Shown: positions 7,389-13,860, counted from the first letter of the stretch. The stretch is 13,890 nt of DNA from UBA5399 sp964464145 (GCA_964464145.1 CAYXFB010000070.1:1-13890); one strand, 5' to 3'. The notes: generated from the letters alone by a model not told the origin. Numbers and translations are program-made.

Positions 7389-8818
7389 GCGAACCCAAGG
7401 TTTTGATTGTGGCGGCGGAAGCCATGCCATTTGTTAAAACGGGCGGGCTTGCGGACGTGGTGGGCGCACTGCCCAAAGAGCTTAAAAAGCAGGGAATGGA
7501 CATTGCCGTGATGATGCCCAAGCACAGCGCGGTAAAGCAAAAATATCAGGATCAGCTGGAGCTGGTGGCTTCCATGTACATTAAAATGGGATGGCGCAAC
7601 CAGTATATAGGTATAGAAAAAATAGAGGTGGAAGGCGTTTCGTATTATTTTATAGACAACGAATTCTATTTCGGCGGGCCGGTCTACAAGGGCGGGGACG
7701 CGGAGGCGGAGCAGTATATGTATTTTTGCCGAGCCGTGCTGGAAGCGCTGCCCTATATAGATTTCAAGCCGGACGTTATACACGCGAACGACTGGCACAC
7801 CGCCATGATACCCATGCTCATAAAGCTGCAATATCAGGGCAGGGAGCAGGGCGGCATAAAAACGGTTTTCACCATCCACAATCTGCAGTATCAGGGGCAG
7901 ATATCGTACGCGCAGGTGGCTGATATGCTGGGCGTTGGCCCGGAGTATTATGTTGCCGAATACATAGAGGCCTATGGTAGCGCCAACATGATGAAATCCG
8001 CGCTGGTCTTTGCCGATAAAATAACCACGGTGAGCCCCACCTACGCCAAGGAGATACTCAATCCCTTCTACGGGCGAGGTATGGAGGGCGTGCTGCGTAT
8101 GCGGCAGGACGATGTCGTGGGCATACTGAACGGCATAGATATGGACGAATTCAATCCGCTGAAGGATAAGGATATAGAATTCAACTACAGTGTGGACAGC
8201 CTTTCGGGCAAGTTCAAAAACAAGCTGGCGCTCATGGACGAAATGAATCTCACGGTGGAGCAGGATACGCCCATAATCGGCATGGTTACGCGCATGACAG
8301 AGCAAAAGGGGCTCGATCTTGTGCGCGCCGTACTGGAGGAGATGCTGCACGAAAACATAGCCTTCGTGGCGCTGGGAAGCGGAGACAAGCAGTATGAGGA
8401 TTATTTCAACTATATCGCCGCGCGCTATCCGGGCAAGGCGGGCATATACATAGGCTATAGTGACCCGCTGGCGCACCGCATATACGCGGGGAGCGACTTT
8501 TTCCTTATGCCCTCGCTGTTTGAGCCCTGCGGTATATCGCAGATGGTGGCGCAGGCCTATGGCGCGCTGCCCATAGTTCGCGAAACGGGCGGGCTGATGG
8601 ACACCGTGGAGCCGTTCAACGAGTATTCGGGCGAGGGAACGGGTTTTTCCTTCGCGAATTACAACGCACATGATATGCTGAACGTAATAAGGATGGCGGC
8701 CAGCGTATACAAAAATAAGGACTCCATGCGAAAGCTTATCAAAAACGCATTTTCGCAGGACAACAGCTTCAAAAAATCCGCCTCGGAATATAAGAAGCTA
8801 TACGAAAGCGTGTGCTGA
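7385..8818 (+). CDS. glgA: Glycogen synthase GlgA (ADP-glucose)
   Basis: Elongates alpha-1,4-glucan from ADP-glucose; GT5 family, GT-B fold, cytosolic. The 477-residue protein has the GT5 N-terminal domain with PFVKTGGLADVVGALP (15-30; K18 binds ADP-glucose), HANDWHT (133-139) and FTIHNLQYQG (162-171). The C-terminal GT1-like domain has GMVTRMTEQKGLDL (299-312; R303 and K308 contact phosphates), PSLFEPCGISQM with catalytic E380, and RETGGLMDTV (399-408). Length and motif order match bacterial GlgA. ATG 7385 overlaps the glgD TGA by 4 bp, with the purine-rich AAGGGGG (7371-7377) upstream. It is the last gene of the operon; a terminator follows 21 bp after the stop. Confidence 0.97.
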   Translation: MSEPKVLIVAAEAMPFVKTGGLADVVGALPKELKKQGMDIAVMMPKHSAVKQKYQDQLELVASMYIKMGWRNQYIGIEKIEVEGVSYYFIDNEFYFGGPVYKGGDAEAEQYMYFCRAVLEALPYIDFKPDVIHANDWHTAMIPMLIKLQYQGREQGGIKTVFTIHNLQYQGQISYAQVADMLGVGPEYYVAEYIEAYGSANMMKSALVFADKITTVSPTYAKEILNPFYGRGMEGVLRMRQDDVVGILNGIDMDEFNPLKDKDIEFNYSVDSLSGKFKNKLALMDEMNLTVEQDTPIIGMVTRMTEQKGLDLVRAVLEEMLHENIAFVALGSGDKQYEDYFNYIAARYPGKAGIYIGYSDPLAHRIYAGSDFFLMPSLFEPCGISQMVAQAYGALPIVRETGGLMDTVEPFNEYSGEGTGFSFANYNAHDMLNVIRMAASVYKNKDSMRKLIKNAFSQDNSFKKSASEYKKLYESVC

Positions 8819-8839
8819 CACACGATAAAATCTAGCCAT

Positions 8840-8875
8840 AAAAGCGCGCTGCCCAAGCAGAGGGGGCGCGTTTTT
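8840..8875 (+). terminator. Intrinsic terminator of the pgi-glgBCDA operon
   Basis: AAAAGCGCGC (8840-8849) pairs with GCGCGTTTTT (8866-8875), ten pairs including one G-T wobble. The loop contains a smaller CTGC/GCAG hairpin, and the T-run is at the 3' end. It lies 21 bp after the glgA stop and separates the operon from the Rieske gene. Confidence 0.8.
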
Positions 8876-8890
8876 CGTTTGAAAAAAGCC

Positions 8891-8918
8891 TTGGTGGGGT
8901 ATAAATTTTCTATATAAA
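8891..8918 (+). promoter_or_regulatory. Candidate promoter for the Rieske oxygenase gene
   Basis: TTGGTG (8891-8896), 16-bp spacer, TATAAA (8913-8918), just after the glycogen operon terminator and 30 bp before the start codon. Both hexamers are imperfect, but position supports independent transcription. Confidence 0.4.
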
Positions 8919-8948
8919 ACAAGAGAAATCCATTTGCGAGGTGAAAAT

Positions 8949-9935
8949 ATGATTTACAACCAGTGGTATGCGGTGATACCAAGCAATGAGGTAAAGAGTG
9001 GCAAAATTACGGGCGCCATGCGCCTTGGTGAGAAGATGATATTCTTTCGCGACAGCGCGGGCAAGGTAAACTGCATAAGCGATATATGCTGCCACAGGGG
9101 CGCTTCGCTTTCCATTGGCAAGCATTGCGGGGACACCGTGGCCTGCCCCTTCCACGCTATAGAGTATGACGGTAGCGGAAAGGCGGTCAAGATACCCGCC
9201 AACGGCGTGGCCGCGCCTGTGCCAGCGAGCTTTAAGGTGAAGAGCTACAAGGTGAGTGAGGGGCACGGCTTCATATGGATTTGGTATGGCGAGGAGAGGG
9301 AAGAGCTTCCCCCCATACACTTTTTCGACGAGCTGGATGATATGAGCTATTCGCAGATAAGGGATCCCTGGCCGGTGCATTACAGCCGCTGCATAGAGAA
9401 CCAGCTGGACGCGGCGCACGTTCCCTTTGTGCACTACAACACAATAGGGCGCGGCAATAAAACTGTGGTGAACGGCCCTAAGGTGGTGTATGACGGAAAA
9501 ACGATGACATTTTACGTGTACAACGTGAAGGACGACGGCCATACAATAGGCAAAAAGCCCTCCGAAATAACGGATTACGAGGATTGGTTTTCGCTGCAAT
9601 TCAGGTTTCCGAATATATGGCAAAACATTATATCGTCAAAAATGCGCGTGTTTGCCGCATTTGTTCCCGTGGATGAGGAAAATTCTGTCGTGTATATTCG
9701 CTATTATCAGAATATGGTGAAAATACCCGTGCTGCGCGAAATAATGAACTGGTCGGGCAAGCTGCTCAGCAAAAAGGTGCTGGCGCAGGACAAGCGGGTG
9801 GTAATAACGCAGATTCCCAAGCGCACGGAGCTATATATGCACGAAAAGCTTTTCTCGGGCGATTCGCCCATAATAGAATATAAAAAATTGCGGCACAAAT
9901 TCAAAGAGGAAAATCCGATGCCTAAGGGTGAATAA
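8949..9935 (+). CDS. Rieske [2Fe-2S] non-heme iron oxygenase, alpha-subunit type
   Basis: Member of the Rieske oxygenases, which use a [2Fe-2S] cluster and mononuclear iron to oxidise rings or O-methyl groups with O2. The 328 residues carry an N-terminal Rieske domain (about 5-112) with CCHRG (C47, H49) and CPFH (C66, H69), 16 residues between H49 and C66 as expected. The C-terminal domain has the iron motif NQLDAAHVPFVH (151-162; H157, H162, with D154 as the conserved bridge to the cluster of the neighbouring subunit). D281 in AQDKRVV is a likely third iron ligand. The overall pattern is nearest the vanillate demethylase/pheophorbide oxygenase group; substrate unknown. ATG 8949 is chosen because GAGGTG (8938-8943) lies 5 nt upstream. 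No ferredoxin or reductase gene is adjacent, so electrons must come from elsewhere. Codon use matches the host genes. Confidence 0.9.
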   Translation: MIYNQWYAVIPSNEVKSGKITGAMRLGEKMIFFRDSAGKVNCISDICCHRGASLSIGKHCGDTVACPFHAIEYDGSGKAVKIPANGVAAPVPASFKVKSYKVSEGHGFIWIWYGEEREELPPIHFFDELDDMSYSQIRDPWPVHYSRCIENQLDAAHVPFVHYNTIGRGNKTVVNGPKVVYDGKTMTFYVYNVKDDGHTIGKKPSEITDYEDWFSLQFRFPNIWQNIISSKMRVFAAFVPVDEENSVVYIRYYQNMVKIPVLREIMNWSGKLLSKKVLAQDKRVVITQIPKRTELYMHEKLFSGDSPIIEYKKLRHKFKEENPMPKGE

Positions 9936-9936
9936 A

Positions 9937-9966
9937 AAAAGTGCTGGTGCTCATGCCAGCACTTTT
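9937..9966. terminator. Bidirectional terminator between Rieske gene and XRE-S24 gene
   Basis: AAAAGTGCTGG (9937-9947) and CCAGCACTTTT (9956-9966) form a perfect 11-bp stem with an 8-nt loop, with A/T tracts on both sides. On the minus strand the first arm encodes the last repressor codons and the loop holds its TGA. It serves both convergent genes. Confidence 0.88.
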
Positions 9967-10634
9967 CCATATATCCTGAAATCGTCAAAGTTACCTATTG
10001 TTATGGGCGCGTATTTTGGGTTTATGGAGATAAGCCTTCCGCCCAGGAGCCGTTTGCAATACGCGCTGCCGTTCAGCATAAAAATGCCCGTTTCACCATC
10101 CTCCAGCGTGGGCTGCTGCTTTACGTATATTATTTGCCCGTCCACAAAGCGGGGCGACATGCTGTCTCCGAATATGCGCACCGCGAAGGTGGTCTCGGTG
10201 GGTACCGTGCTGTCCGGCTCCAAAAGTTCGTAGCTGTCGCCATCCAAAAATGAACCCGTGCCCGCCGAAACGGGCAGGTCGTAAAGCGGGATGCCACGTT
10301 TTGGTGCTGCTTTTCGTATGTGCGGATGGGTAAAGCGCTCGTCCGTGGAGAGCAGCTCTATATATTCCTCCACGCGCGCGCGACCCTCCGCGTTCAACGC
10401 GGCTAGCGGGTCTTGCGGAGAAAGGCCGGAAAAGAGCGCCAGCACATCGCGTATGCCGTACAGCTCGCACAGCACCAAAAACTGCTTTGCGTCCGGCGTG
10501 GTGTCGCTGTTTTCCCATTTGCTTATGGCCTTGTAGGTTATGTTTATACCATGCTCGCAAAGGAAGGCGGCCACCTGAGGTTGTGTGTAGCCGTTGTCCT
10601 TGCGGAGCTTGAAAAGTATCTGTGAAAGCGTCAT
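9951..10634 (-). CDS. LexA/CI-like XRE-S24 self-cleaving repressor
   Basis: Predicted DNA-damage-responsive repressor of 227 residues. Residues 1-65 are a Cro/CI-type helix-turn-helix (YTQPQVAAFL, then ITYKAISKWENSDTTPD); about 70-112 is a linker. About 113-227 is a peptidase S24 domain with scissile A124-G125 (PVSAGTGSF), nucleophile S158 (FGDSMSP) and general base K194 (YCKRL). In this family RecA filaments trigger cleavage between Ala and Gly and so relieve repression. The gene is divergent from a Y-family polymerase, much like the HdiR-umuC arrangement known in Lactococcus, so that polymerase is the obvious target along with its own promoter. The ATG at 10634 has AGAGGA upstream. Its 3' end is built into a bidirectional terminator. 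All catalytic residues are present. Confidence 0.93.
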   Translation of the reverse strand: MTLSQILFKLRKDNGYTQPQVAAFLCEHGINITYKAISKWENSDTTPDAKQFLVLCELYGIRDVLALFSGLSPQDPLAALNAEGRARVEEYIELLSTDERFTHPHIRKAAPKRGIPLYDLPVSAGTGSFLDGDSYELLEPDSTVPTETTFAVRIFGDSMSPRFVDGQIIYVKQQPTLEDGETGIFMLNGSAYCKRLLGGRLISINPKYAPITIGNFDDFRIYGKVLA

Positions 10635-10665
10635 AAAAATTTATCCTCTCAATATATTTATATAT

Positions 10666-10694
10666 ATTATAGTACACAAATCTATGATATACAA
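10666..10694 (-). promoter_or_regulatory. Candidate promoter of the XRE-S24 repressor
   Basis: On the minus strand: TTGTAT (10694-10689), 17-bp spacer, TATAAT (10671-10666). The -10 is perfect and the -35 weak. It faces the polymerase promoter, with 30 bp between the two -35 elements. Confidence 0.5.
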
Positions 10695-10700
10695 TCAAAA

Positions 10701-10713
10701 TCTCTTTTAGAGA
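10701..10713. promoter_or_regulatory. Candidate operator between divergent repressor and polymerase promoters
   Basis: TCTCT-TTT-AGAGA (10701-10713) is a perfect 5-bp dyad close to the midpoint between the two -35 boxes. GAGAGG-containing copies lie on either side in inverted orientation: CCTCTCA at 10645-10651 and TGAGAGG at 10739-10745. Binding by the XRE-S24 protein is inferred from position and symmetry. Confidence 0.4.
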
Positions 10714-10724
10714 GAAATATTATA

Positions 10725-10753
10725 TTTACAGTCGCGAATGAGAGGGTTATAAT
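10725..10753 (+). promoter_or_regulatory. Sigma-A promoter of the Y-family polymerase
   Basis: TTTACA (10725-10730), 17-bp spacer, TATAAT (10748-10753): 11 of 12 consensus positions. TGAGAGG (10739-10745) lies within the spacer and could let the neighbouring repressor block it. Confidence 0.75.
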
Positions 10754-10768
10754 GTAAACGAGGACGAT

Positions 10769-10804
10769 ATGGGAGACAATACTGCAAAGAAGGTGACTTT
10801 TTAA
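10769..10804 (+). CDS. Possible 11-residue leader peptide overlapping the polymerase start
   Basis: ATG 10769 opens a frame MGDNTAKKVTF that ends at TAA 10802-10804. The last A of the stop is the first base of the polymerase ATG (TAATG). GAGGA (10760-10764) lies 4 nt before the leader ATG, a short but usable spacing. The polymerase has its own ribosome site AAGAAGGTGA inside this frame, at about 10788-10797. If translated, the leader would couple translation to the polymerase. The frame is short enough to arise by chance. Confidence 0.35.
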   Translation: MGDNTAKKVTF

Positions 10805-12006
10805 TGGGTGAGCGCATAATATATCATATAGACTGCAACGCTTTTTTCGCCAGTGTGGAGGAGTGTTTTACGCCCGAGCTCAGGCGTGTGCCCATGGCGG
10901 TGTGCGGCGATCCGCAGAGCAGGCACGGTATAATATTGGCCAAAAACGAGCTTGCCAAGGCCTATGGCGTAAAAACTGCGGAGACAATCTGGCAGGCAAA
11001 GCGCAAATGCCCCAGCCTTACGCTGGTGCCGCCCCGCCACGGCGCTTACCGCGAATATTGTGAGCGCATAAACGCCATATACGAGCAATACACGGCCAGG
11101 GTGGAGCGCTTCGGAATAGATGAGAGCTTTCTTGATGTGACGGGCAGCCTGCATTTGTTCGGCGGTGACGCGCTGAGGCTAGCAAACGAAATAAGAGAGC
11201 GCGTTGCTCGAGAAACGGGCGTTACGGTTTCCGTGGGCGTTTCCTTCAACAAAATATTCGCCAAGCTGGCCAGTGACATGAAAAAGCCCAATGCAGTAAC
11301 GGTTGTTACTAAAGAGAACTATAAGGATGTCGTTTGGCCGCTGCCCGTTGCCGATCTCTTGATGGTGGGGAGGTCGACCGCAAAGGCGCTGCTTGCAATA
11401 CGCATAAATACTATAGGTGAGCTGGCCAAGGCCAGCAGGCGCATGCTTACCGCCAAGCTTGGGAAGCTGGGCGAGGCGCTGAGTATATACGCAAACGGGG
11501 AGGACGAGAGCCGTGTCGCCTTTATAGGTGAGCGGGAGAGGCCGAAATCTATAGGCCACGGCTACACATTCAGGCGAGACATAACGACGCGCGAGGATAT
11601 AGTAACGGCTGTTACTGCGCTTTCGGATAGAGTGGCCGCGCGCATAAGACGAAACGGTATGAAGTGCGCCGCCGTGCAGGTGAATATAAAGGATGCCGGC
11701 CTCAAGGTTATAACGCGGCAGCGCAAGCTGCTTTGCCCAAGCAATCTGGAGGCGGATATCTCTAGGGCGGCCATGGAGATAATAGAGGATTGCTGGCGGA
11801 TCGGCGCGCCCATACGCATGATAACGGTGACCGGCCAGCGGCTGGAGGATGAAGCCAGCCCCGCCAACCAGCTATGCTTTTTCGGCGGCGGCGAGATAGA
11901 CCTTAGGCGGGAGAGGCTGGAGCGGGCGGTGGACAATGTTCGGGACAGATACGGCCGTGGAGCGGTTATATATGGAAACGTTATGGGGAACGATATAGGC
12001 GTGTGA
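10804..12006 (+). CDS. Y-family translesion DNA polymerase (DinB/UmuC type)
   Basis: Error-prone polymerase that bypasses lesions. The 400 residues show palm/finger motif HIDCNAFFASVE (8-19) with catalytic D10 and steric-gate F15, FGIDESFLDVTGS with catalytic D106 and E107, and SVGVSFNKIFAKLASDMKKP (142-161). Helix-hairpin-helix residues PVADLLMVGRSTAKAL (181-196) and a little-finger domain (about 250-350) follow. QLCFF at 356-360 fits the beta-clamp binding pentapeptide (QL-x-L/F-F); the roughly 40 residues after it (RRERLERAVDNVRDRYG) resemble the tail of Bacillota YqjW/UvrX-type polymerases more than E. coli DinB, so I give no symbol. ATG 10804 follows AAGAAGGTGA by about 6 nt. It is divergent from an S24 repressor and probably damage-inducible. 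The stop is 3 bp from the convergent VanZ gene, with no visible hairpin between. Confidence 0.94.
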   Translation: MGERIIYHIDCNAFFASVEECFTPELRRVPMAVCGDPQSRHGIILAKNELAKAYGVKTAETIWQAKRKCPSLTLVPPRHGAYREYCERINAIYEQYTARVERFGIDESFLDVTGSLHLFGGDALRLANEIRERVARETGVTVSVGVSFNKIFAKLASDMKKPNAVTVVTKENYKDVVWPLPVADLLMVGRSTAKALLAIRINTIGELAKASRRMLTAKLGKLGEALSIYANGEDESRVAFIGERERPKSIGHGYTFRRDITTREDIVTAVTALSDRVAARIRRNGMKCAAVQVNIKDAGLKVITRQRKLLCPSNLEADISRAAMEIIEDCWRIGAPIRMITVTGQRLEDEASPANQLCFFGGGEIDLRRERLERAVDNVRDRYGRGAVIYGNVMGNDIGV

Positions 12007-12009
12007 GCG

Positions 12010-12648
12010 TCAGGAAAGAGTGTAGCCATAATATACATACAATAATATTGGGTACAGCAGAAAGTTTGCCGCGAAAAGTATCACCATATAAATGAGAGCT
12101 TCGTGCTTTGAAGCGCCGGCGGGCAGCACGAATTTCTCTGTTGTCCTGGGCAGCGCGCGGTTTGCGAGCGCGAATATAGCGAAACCTGCCGCCGCGCCCA
12201 GCGTGTTCATAATGAGATCGTTTATGTCTGTTGTACGGAGGGTGAAAAGCTGGCTCAGCTCTATTGTCAGCGAAAAGAGAAATCCGGCGAGCAGTGTTTT
12301 GGCAAAGCTGCGGTATTGCGAAAAAACAAGCGGAAGCAAGAAGCCGAAGGGCACCAGCATTATGGCGTTGGCTACGAATCCAAACGCGTCAAAGTCTTTA
12401 AATGGCACAATGTTTACGTACTGAAATTGTATCTCCCCGCCAAGAATATATATGTCCACAAGGCTGGCCGAACCCGTGATGGAGAGTATCACGCCCACCA
12501 GCAGGCAGAATAGATATACGCCCAGTATATGAAGCGGCGGTGTTTTTATTCCTTTTTTAGCGGTGTAGAATTGTGAGCATAGTTGATATGCGGCAGCCGC
12601 AAGAAGCAGGGGAAGGGAAAATTGTAGTTCATACAATACACTATCCAT
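12010..12648 (-). CDS. VanZ-like integral membrane protein
   Basis: The 212-residue protein has about six hydrophobic segments (roughly 9-27, 40-60, 90-110, 115-135, 146-164, 184-206). It carries the VanZ-like signature: NIVPF (79-83), NAIMLVPFGFLLP (94-106), and IELSQLF followed by RTTDINDLIMNTLG (129-151). VanZ gives low-level teicoplanin resistance by an unclear mechanism, but most chromosomal homologues have unknown roles, so I do not predict resistance; no van cluster is present here. ATG 12648 is preceded on the minus strand by AAAGG at about 10 nt, a modest ribosome site. It converges on the polymerase gene (3-bp gap) and is divergent from the unknown gene at 12798. Confidence 0.85.
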   Translation of the reverse strand: MDSVLYELQFSLPLLLAAAAYQLCSQFYTAKKGIKTPPLHILGVYLFCLLVGVILSITGSASLVDIYILGGEIQFQYVNIVPFKDFDAFGFVANAIMLVPFGFLLPLVFSQYRSFAKTLLAGFLFSLTIELSQLFTLRTTDINDLIMNTLGAAAGFAIFALANRALPRTTEKFVLPAGASKHEALIYMVILFAANFLLYPILLYVYYGYTLS

Positions 12649-12683
12649 TGATTTAAATACCTTTCGTGTCTTTTTTAATAGAG

Positions 12684-12713
12684 ATTATCAGATGATAATT
12701 AAAATAAAAGCAA
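12684..12713 (-). promoter_or_regulatory. Candidate promoter of the VanZ-like gene, overlapping a 16-bp dyad
   Basis: On the minus strand: TTGCTT (12713-12708), 18-bp spacer, GATAAT (12689-12684). The -10 lies in the dyad ATTATCA-GA-TGATAAT (12684-12699), which has perfect 7-bp arms and would suit a dimeric regulator. Confidence 0.45.
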
Positions 12714-12745
12714 GACATTGTGAAATATTTCTTAACGAAGAAATC

Positions 12746-12770
12746 CATCGAGAGAGCGATGTGGTATAAT
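12746..12770 (+). promoter_or_regulatory. Extended -10 promoter of the unknown gene with upstream dyad
   Basis: TGG-TATAAT (12762-12770) is an extended -10 with a perfect hexamer and no -35 match. The -35 region instead holds the dyad CATCG-AGAGAG-CGATG (12746-12761), which may bind a regulator. Confidence 0.5.
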
Positions 12771-12797
12771 ATTTAAAAAACCCGGGAGAAGCAAATC

Positions 12798-13148
12798 GTG
12801 GATACAAGTTTGGCGGGCAGGGGAATGACTGCGGAGGACAGGGCGATAATAGTGCTGTCAATAAATTATATGCTGAGAGCTCAGCGGGGCGATATTTCTC
12901 AATTGCAGGGCGTGGCGGGAGAGCTGTTCAAAAGCAGCCCCGACATCTTGCCAAGGGATTATTCGCTTATATATGATACGGTGAAGGATTTTTACGCGAT
13001 ACTTTTGGCCGAGGGCGAGCGCGCGGGCGGAAGCAGCGCGGGCAGCGGCGTGTATGGAGAGGTATTGCAAAACTGCCGCATACTGCTGGAAAAGCTGGTT
13101 GAGCAGTGCCGTTTATGCGGGATTTCTGTGGATAATATGGTCAATTGA
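12798..13148 (+). CDS. Uncharacterised 116-residue protein
   Basis: I do not recognise this protein. The GTG start at 12798 has GGGAGAA (12784-12790) 7 nt upstream and an extended -10 promoter further up; a terminator follows 31 bp after the stop. Together these support a real gene. It has no signal peptide or membrane segment. It looks mostly helical: residues about 10-72 hold an amphipathic stretch (DRAIIVLSINYMLRAQRG), a Gly/Ser-rich break (GGSSAGSG, 77-84), then a C-terminal helix with two Cys and one more nearby (NCRILLEKLVEQCRLCG). Third-position GC and codon choice match the host genes. It is divergent from the VanZ-like gene and convergent with TetR, so it forms its own transcription unit. 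Confidence 0.65.
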   Translation: MDTSLAGRGMTAEDRAIIVLSINYMLRAQRGDISQLQGVAGELFKSSPDILPRDYSLIYDTVKDFYAILLAEGERAGGSSAGSGVYGEVLQNCRILLEKLVEQCRLCGISVDNMVN

Positions 13149-13178
13149 ACAGGTTGTAAAAAATAACGAACGTTACAT

Positions 13179-13214
13179 ACAAAAAGAGAGCGGCTTGTGC
13201 TGCTCTCTTTTTGT
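13179..13214. terminator. Bidirectional terminator between the unknown gene and TetR gene
   Basis: ACAAAAAGAGAGC (13179-13191) and GCTCTCTTTTTGT (13202-13214) form a perfect 13-bp stem, extended by GGC/GCT around a TTGT loop. The A and T tracts serve both strands. It lies between the two convergent stop codons. Confidence 0.92.
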
Positions 13215-13222
13215 GTTTGGTG

Positions 13223-13810
13223 TCATGCGGGCGAGAAAAGCAGCGCCTTTACGCCGTTCATTATCATAAGGTCTGTTATGGAGGCCATTTCCTCCGGCGT
13301 TTCCTTCATGCCGTGCTTTAGCCATTCCTCAAACATACCTATGCAGCCTGATATGAAGAAGGCATAGAAATAATCGAAATATTTTGTGCTCTTGGCGTTG
13401 TATATCTCCGTCCAAAAATACAGGCAGCGATCTCGAACCAGCTCTTTTAGCTTTCTTACGAAGGTAAGGTCGCCGTTGGAACCTAAAAGCGCTATGCATA
13501 GATCTGCGTTGTCGGCCAGAAATGTAAAAACGTCGCTGAGTATGGGATCGGGCGATTCACCGCCCGAGTTGGATATGCGCAGCTTTACAATATCGTTGAA
13601 CTCTTCAAACATTTCCGTTTCTATCTGCTCTATCATATCGTATATATCTTTATAATATAGATAGAAGGTGCCACGGTTTATATCCACAAGGTCGGCTAGC
13701 TCACGCACCGTTATGCTCTTGAGCGGCTTCTCCTTCATAAGTATTGTTAGTCCGTCGCGCAGCTTCATTTTTGTTTTGCGCACGCTTCTGTTCGTACCCT
13801 TCGGATTCAA
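13223..13810 (-). CDS. TetR/AcrR-family transcriptional regulator
   Basis: The 195-residue protein has an N-terminal TetR helix-turn-helix (about 12-58): TKMKLRDGLTILMKEKPLKSITVRELADLVDINRGTFY in outline, with the recognition helix at INRGTFYLYYKDIYDMI. The C-terminal ligand domain is helical (LREL-type repeats, FYAFFISGCIGMFEEWLKHG) and resembles the DhaS-like subgroup; the ligand is unknown. I accept the TTG start at 13810 because AGGAGG lies 7 nt upstream, while the next Met (residue 15) lies within the DNA-binding domain and has no such site. Repeats upstream (13824-13860) suggest autoregulation. TetR genes usually control a divergent neighbour, which here would be past the right edge. 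Confidence 0.9.
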   Translation of the reverse strand: MNPKGTNRSVRKTKMKLRDGLTILMKEKPLKSITVRELADLVDINRGTFYLYYKDIYDMIEQIETEMFEEFNDIVKLRISNSGGESPDPILSDVFTFLADNADLCIALLGSNGDLTFVRKLKELVRDRCLYFWTEIYNAKSTKYFDYFYAFFISGCIGMFEEWLKHGMKETPEEMASITDLMIMNGVKALLFSPA

Positions 13811-13823
13811 AAAAATACCTCCT

Positions 13824-13860
13824 AAATCAACATATTCGCCAATTGTGTTGAGAAATCAAC
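13824..13860. promoter_or_regulatory. Repeat cluster upstream of the TetR gene, candidate operator
   Basis: AAATCAAC occurs at 13824-13831 and again at 13853-13860 in direct orientation. TGTTGA (13846-13851) is the inverted partner of TCAACA (13827-13832), 13 bp apart. The position just before the TetR start suits an autoregulatory operator; binding is inferred. Confidence 0.35.

Noticed and set aside
7070..8671. A 533-codon open frame on the minus strand across glgA and the end of glgD
   Set aside because: It is antisense to two certain genes, has no plausible ribosome site or domain, and its composition follows from the host codon bias (few sense-strand codons that read as stops in reverse).
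12004..12012. Terminator between the convergent polymerase and VanZ genes
   Set aside because: The stops are 3 bp apart and I found no stable hairpin with a T-run in either direction nearby.
12010..12648. Glycopeptide resistance gene vanZ
   Set aside because: Only the VanZ-like domain is present; no vanHAX or vanRS genes are nearby, and most such proteins are unrelated to resistance.
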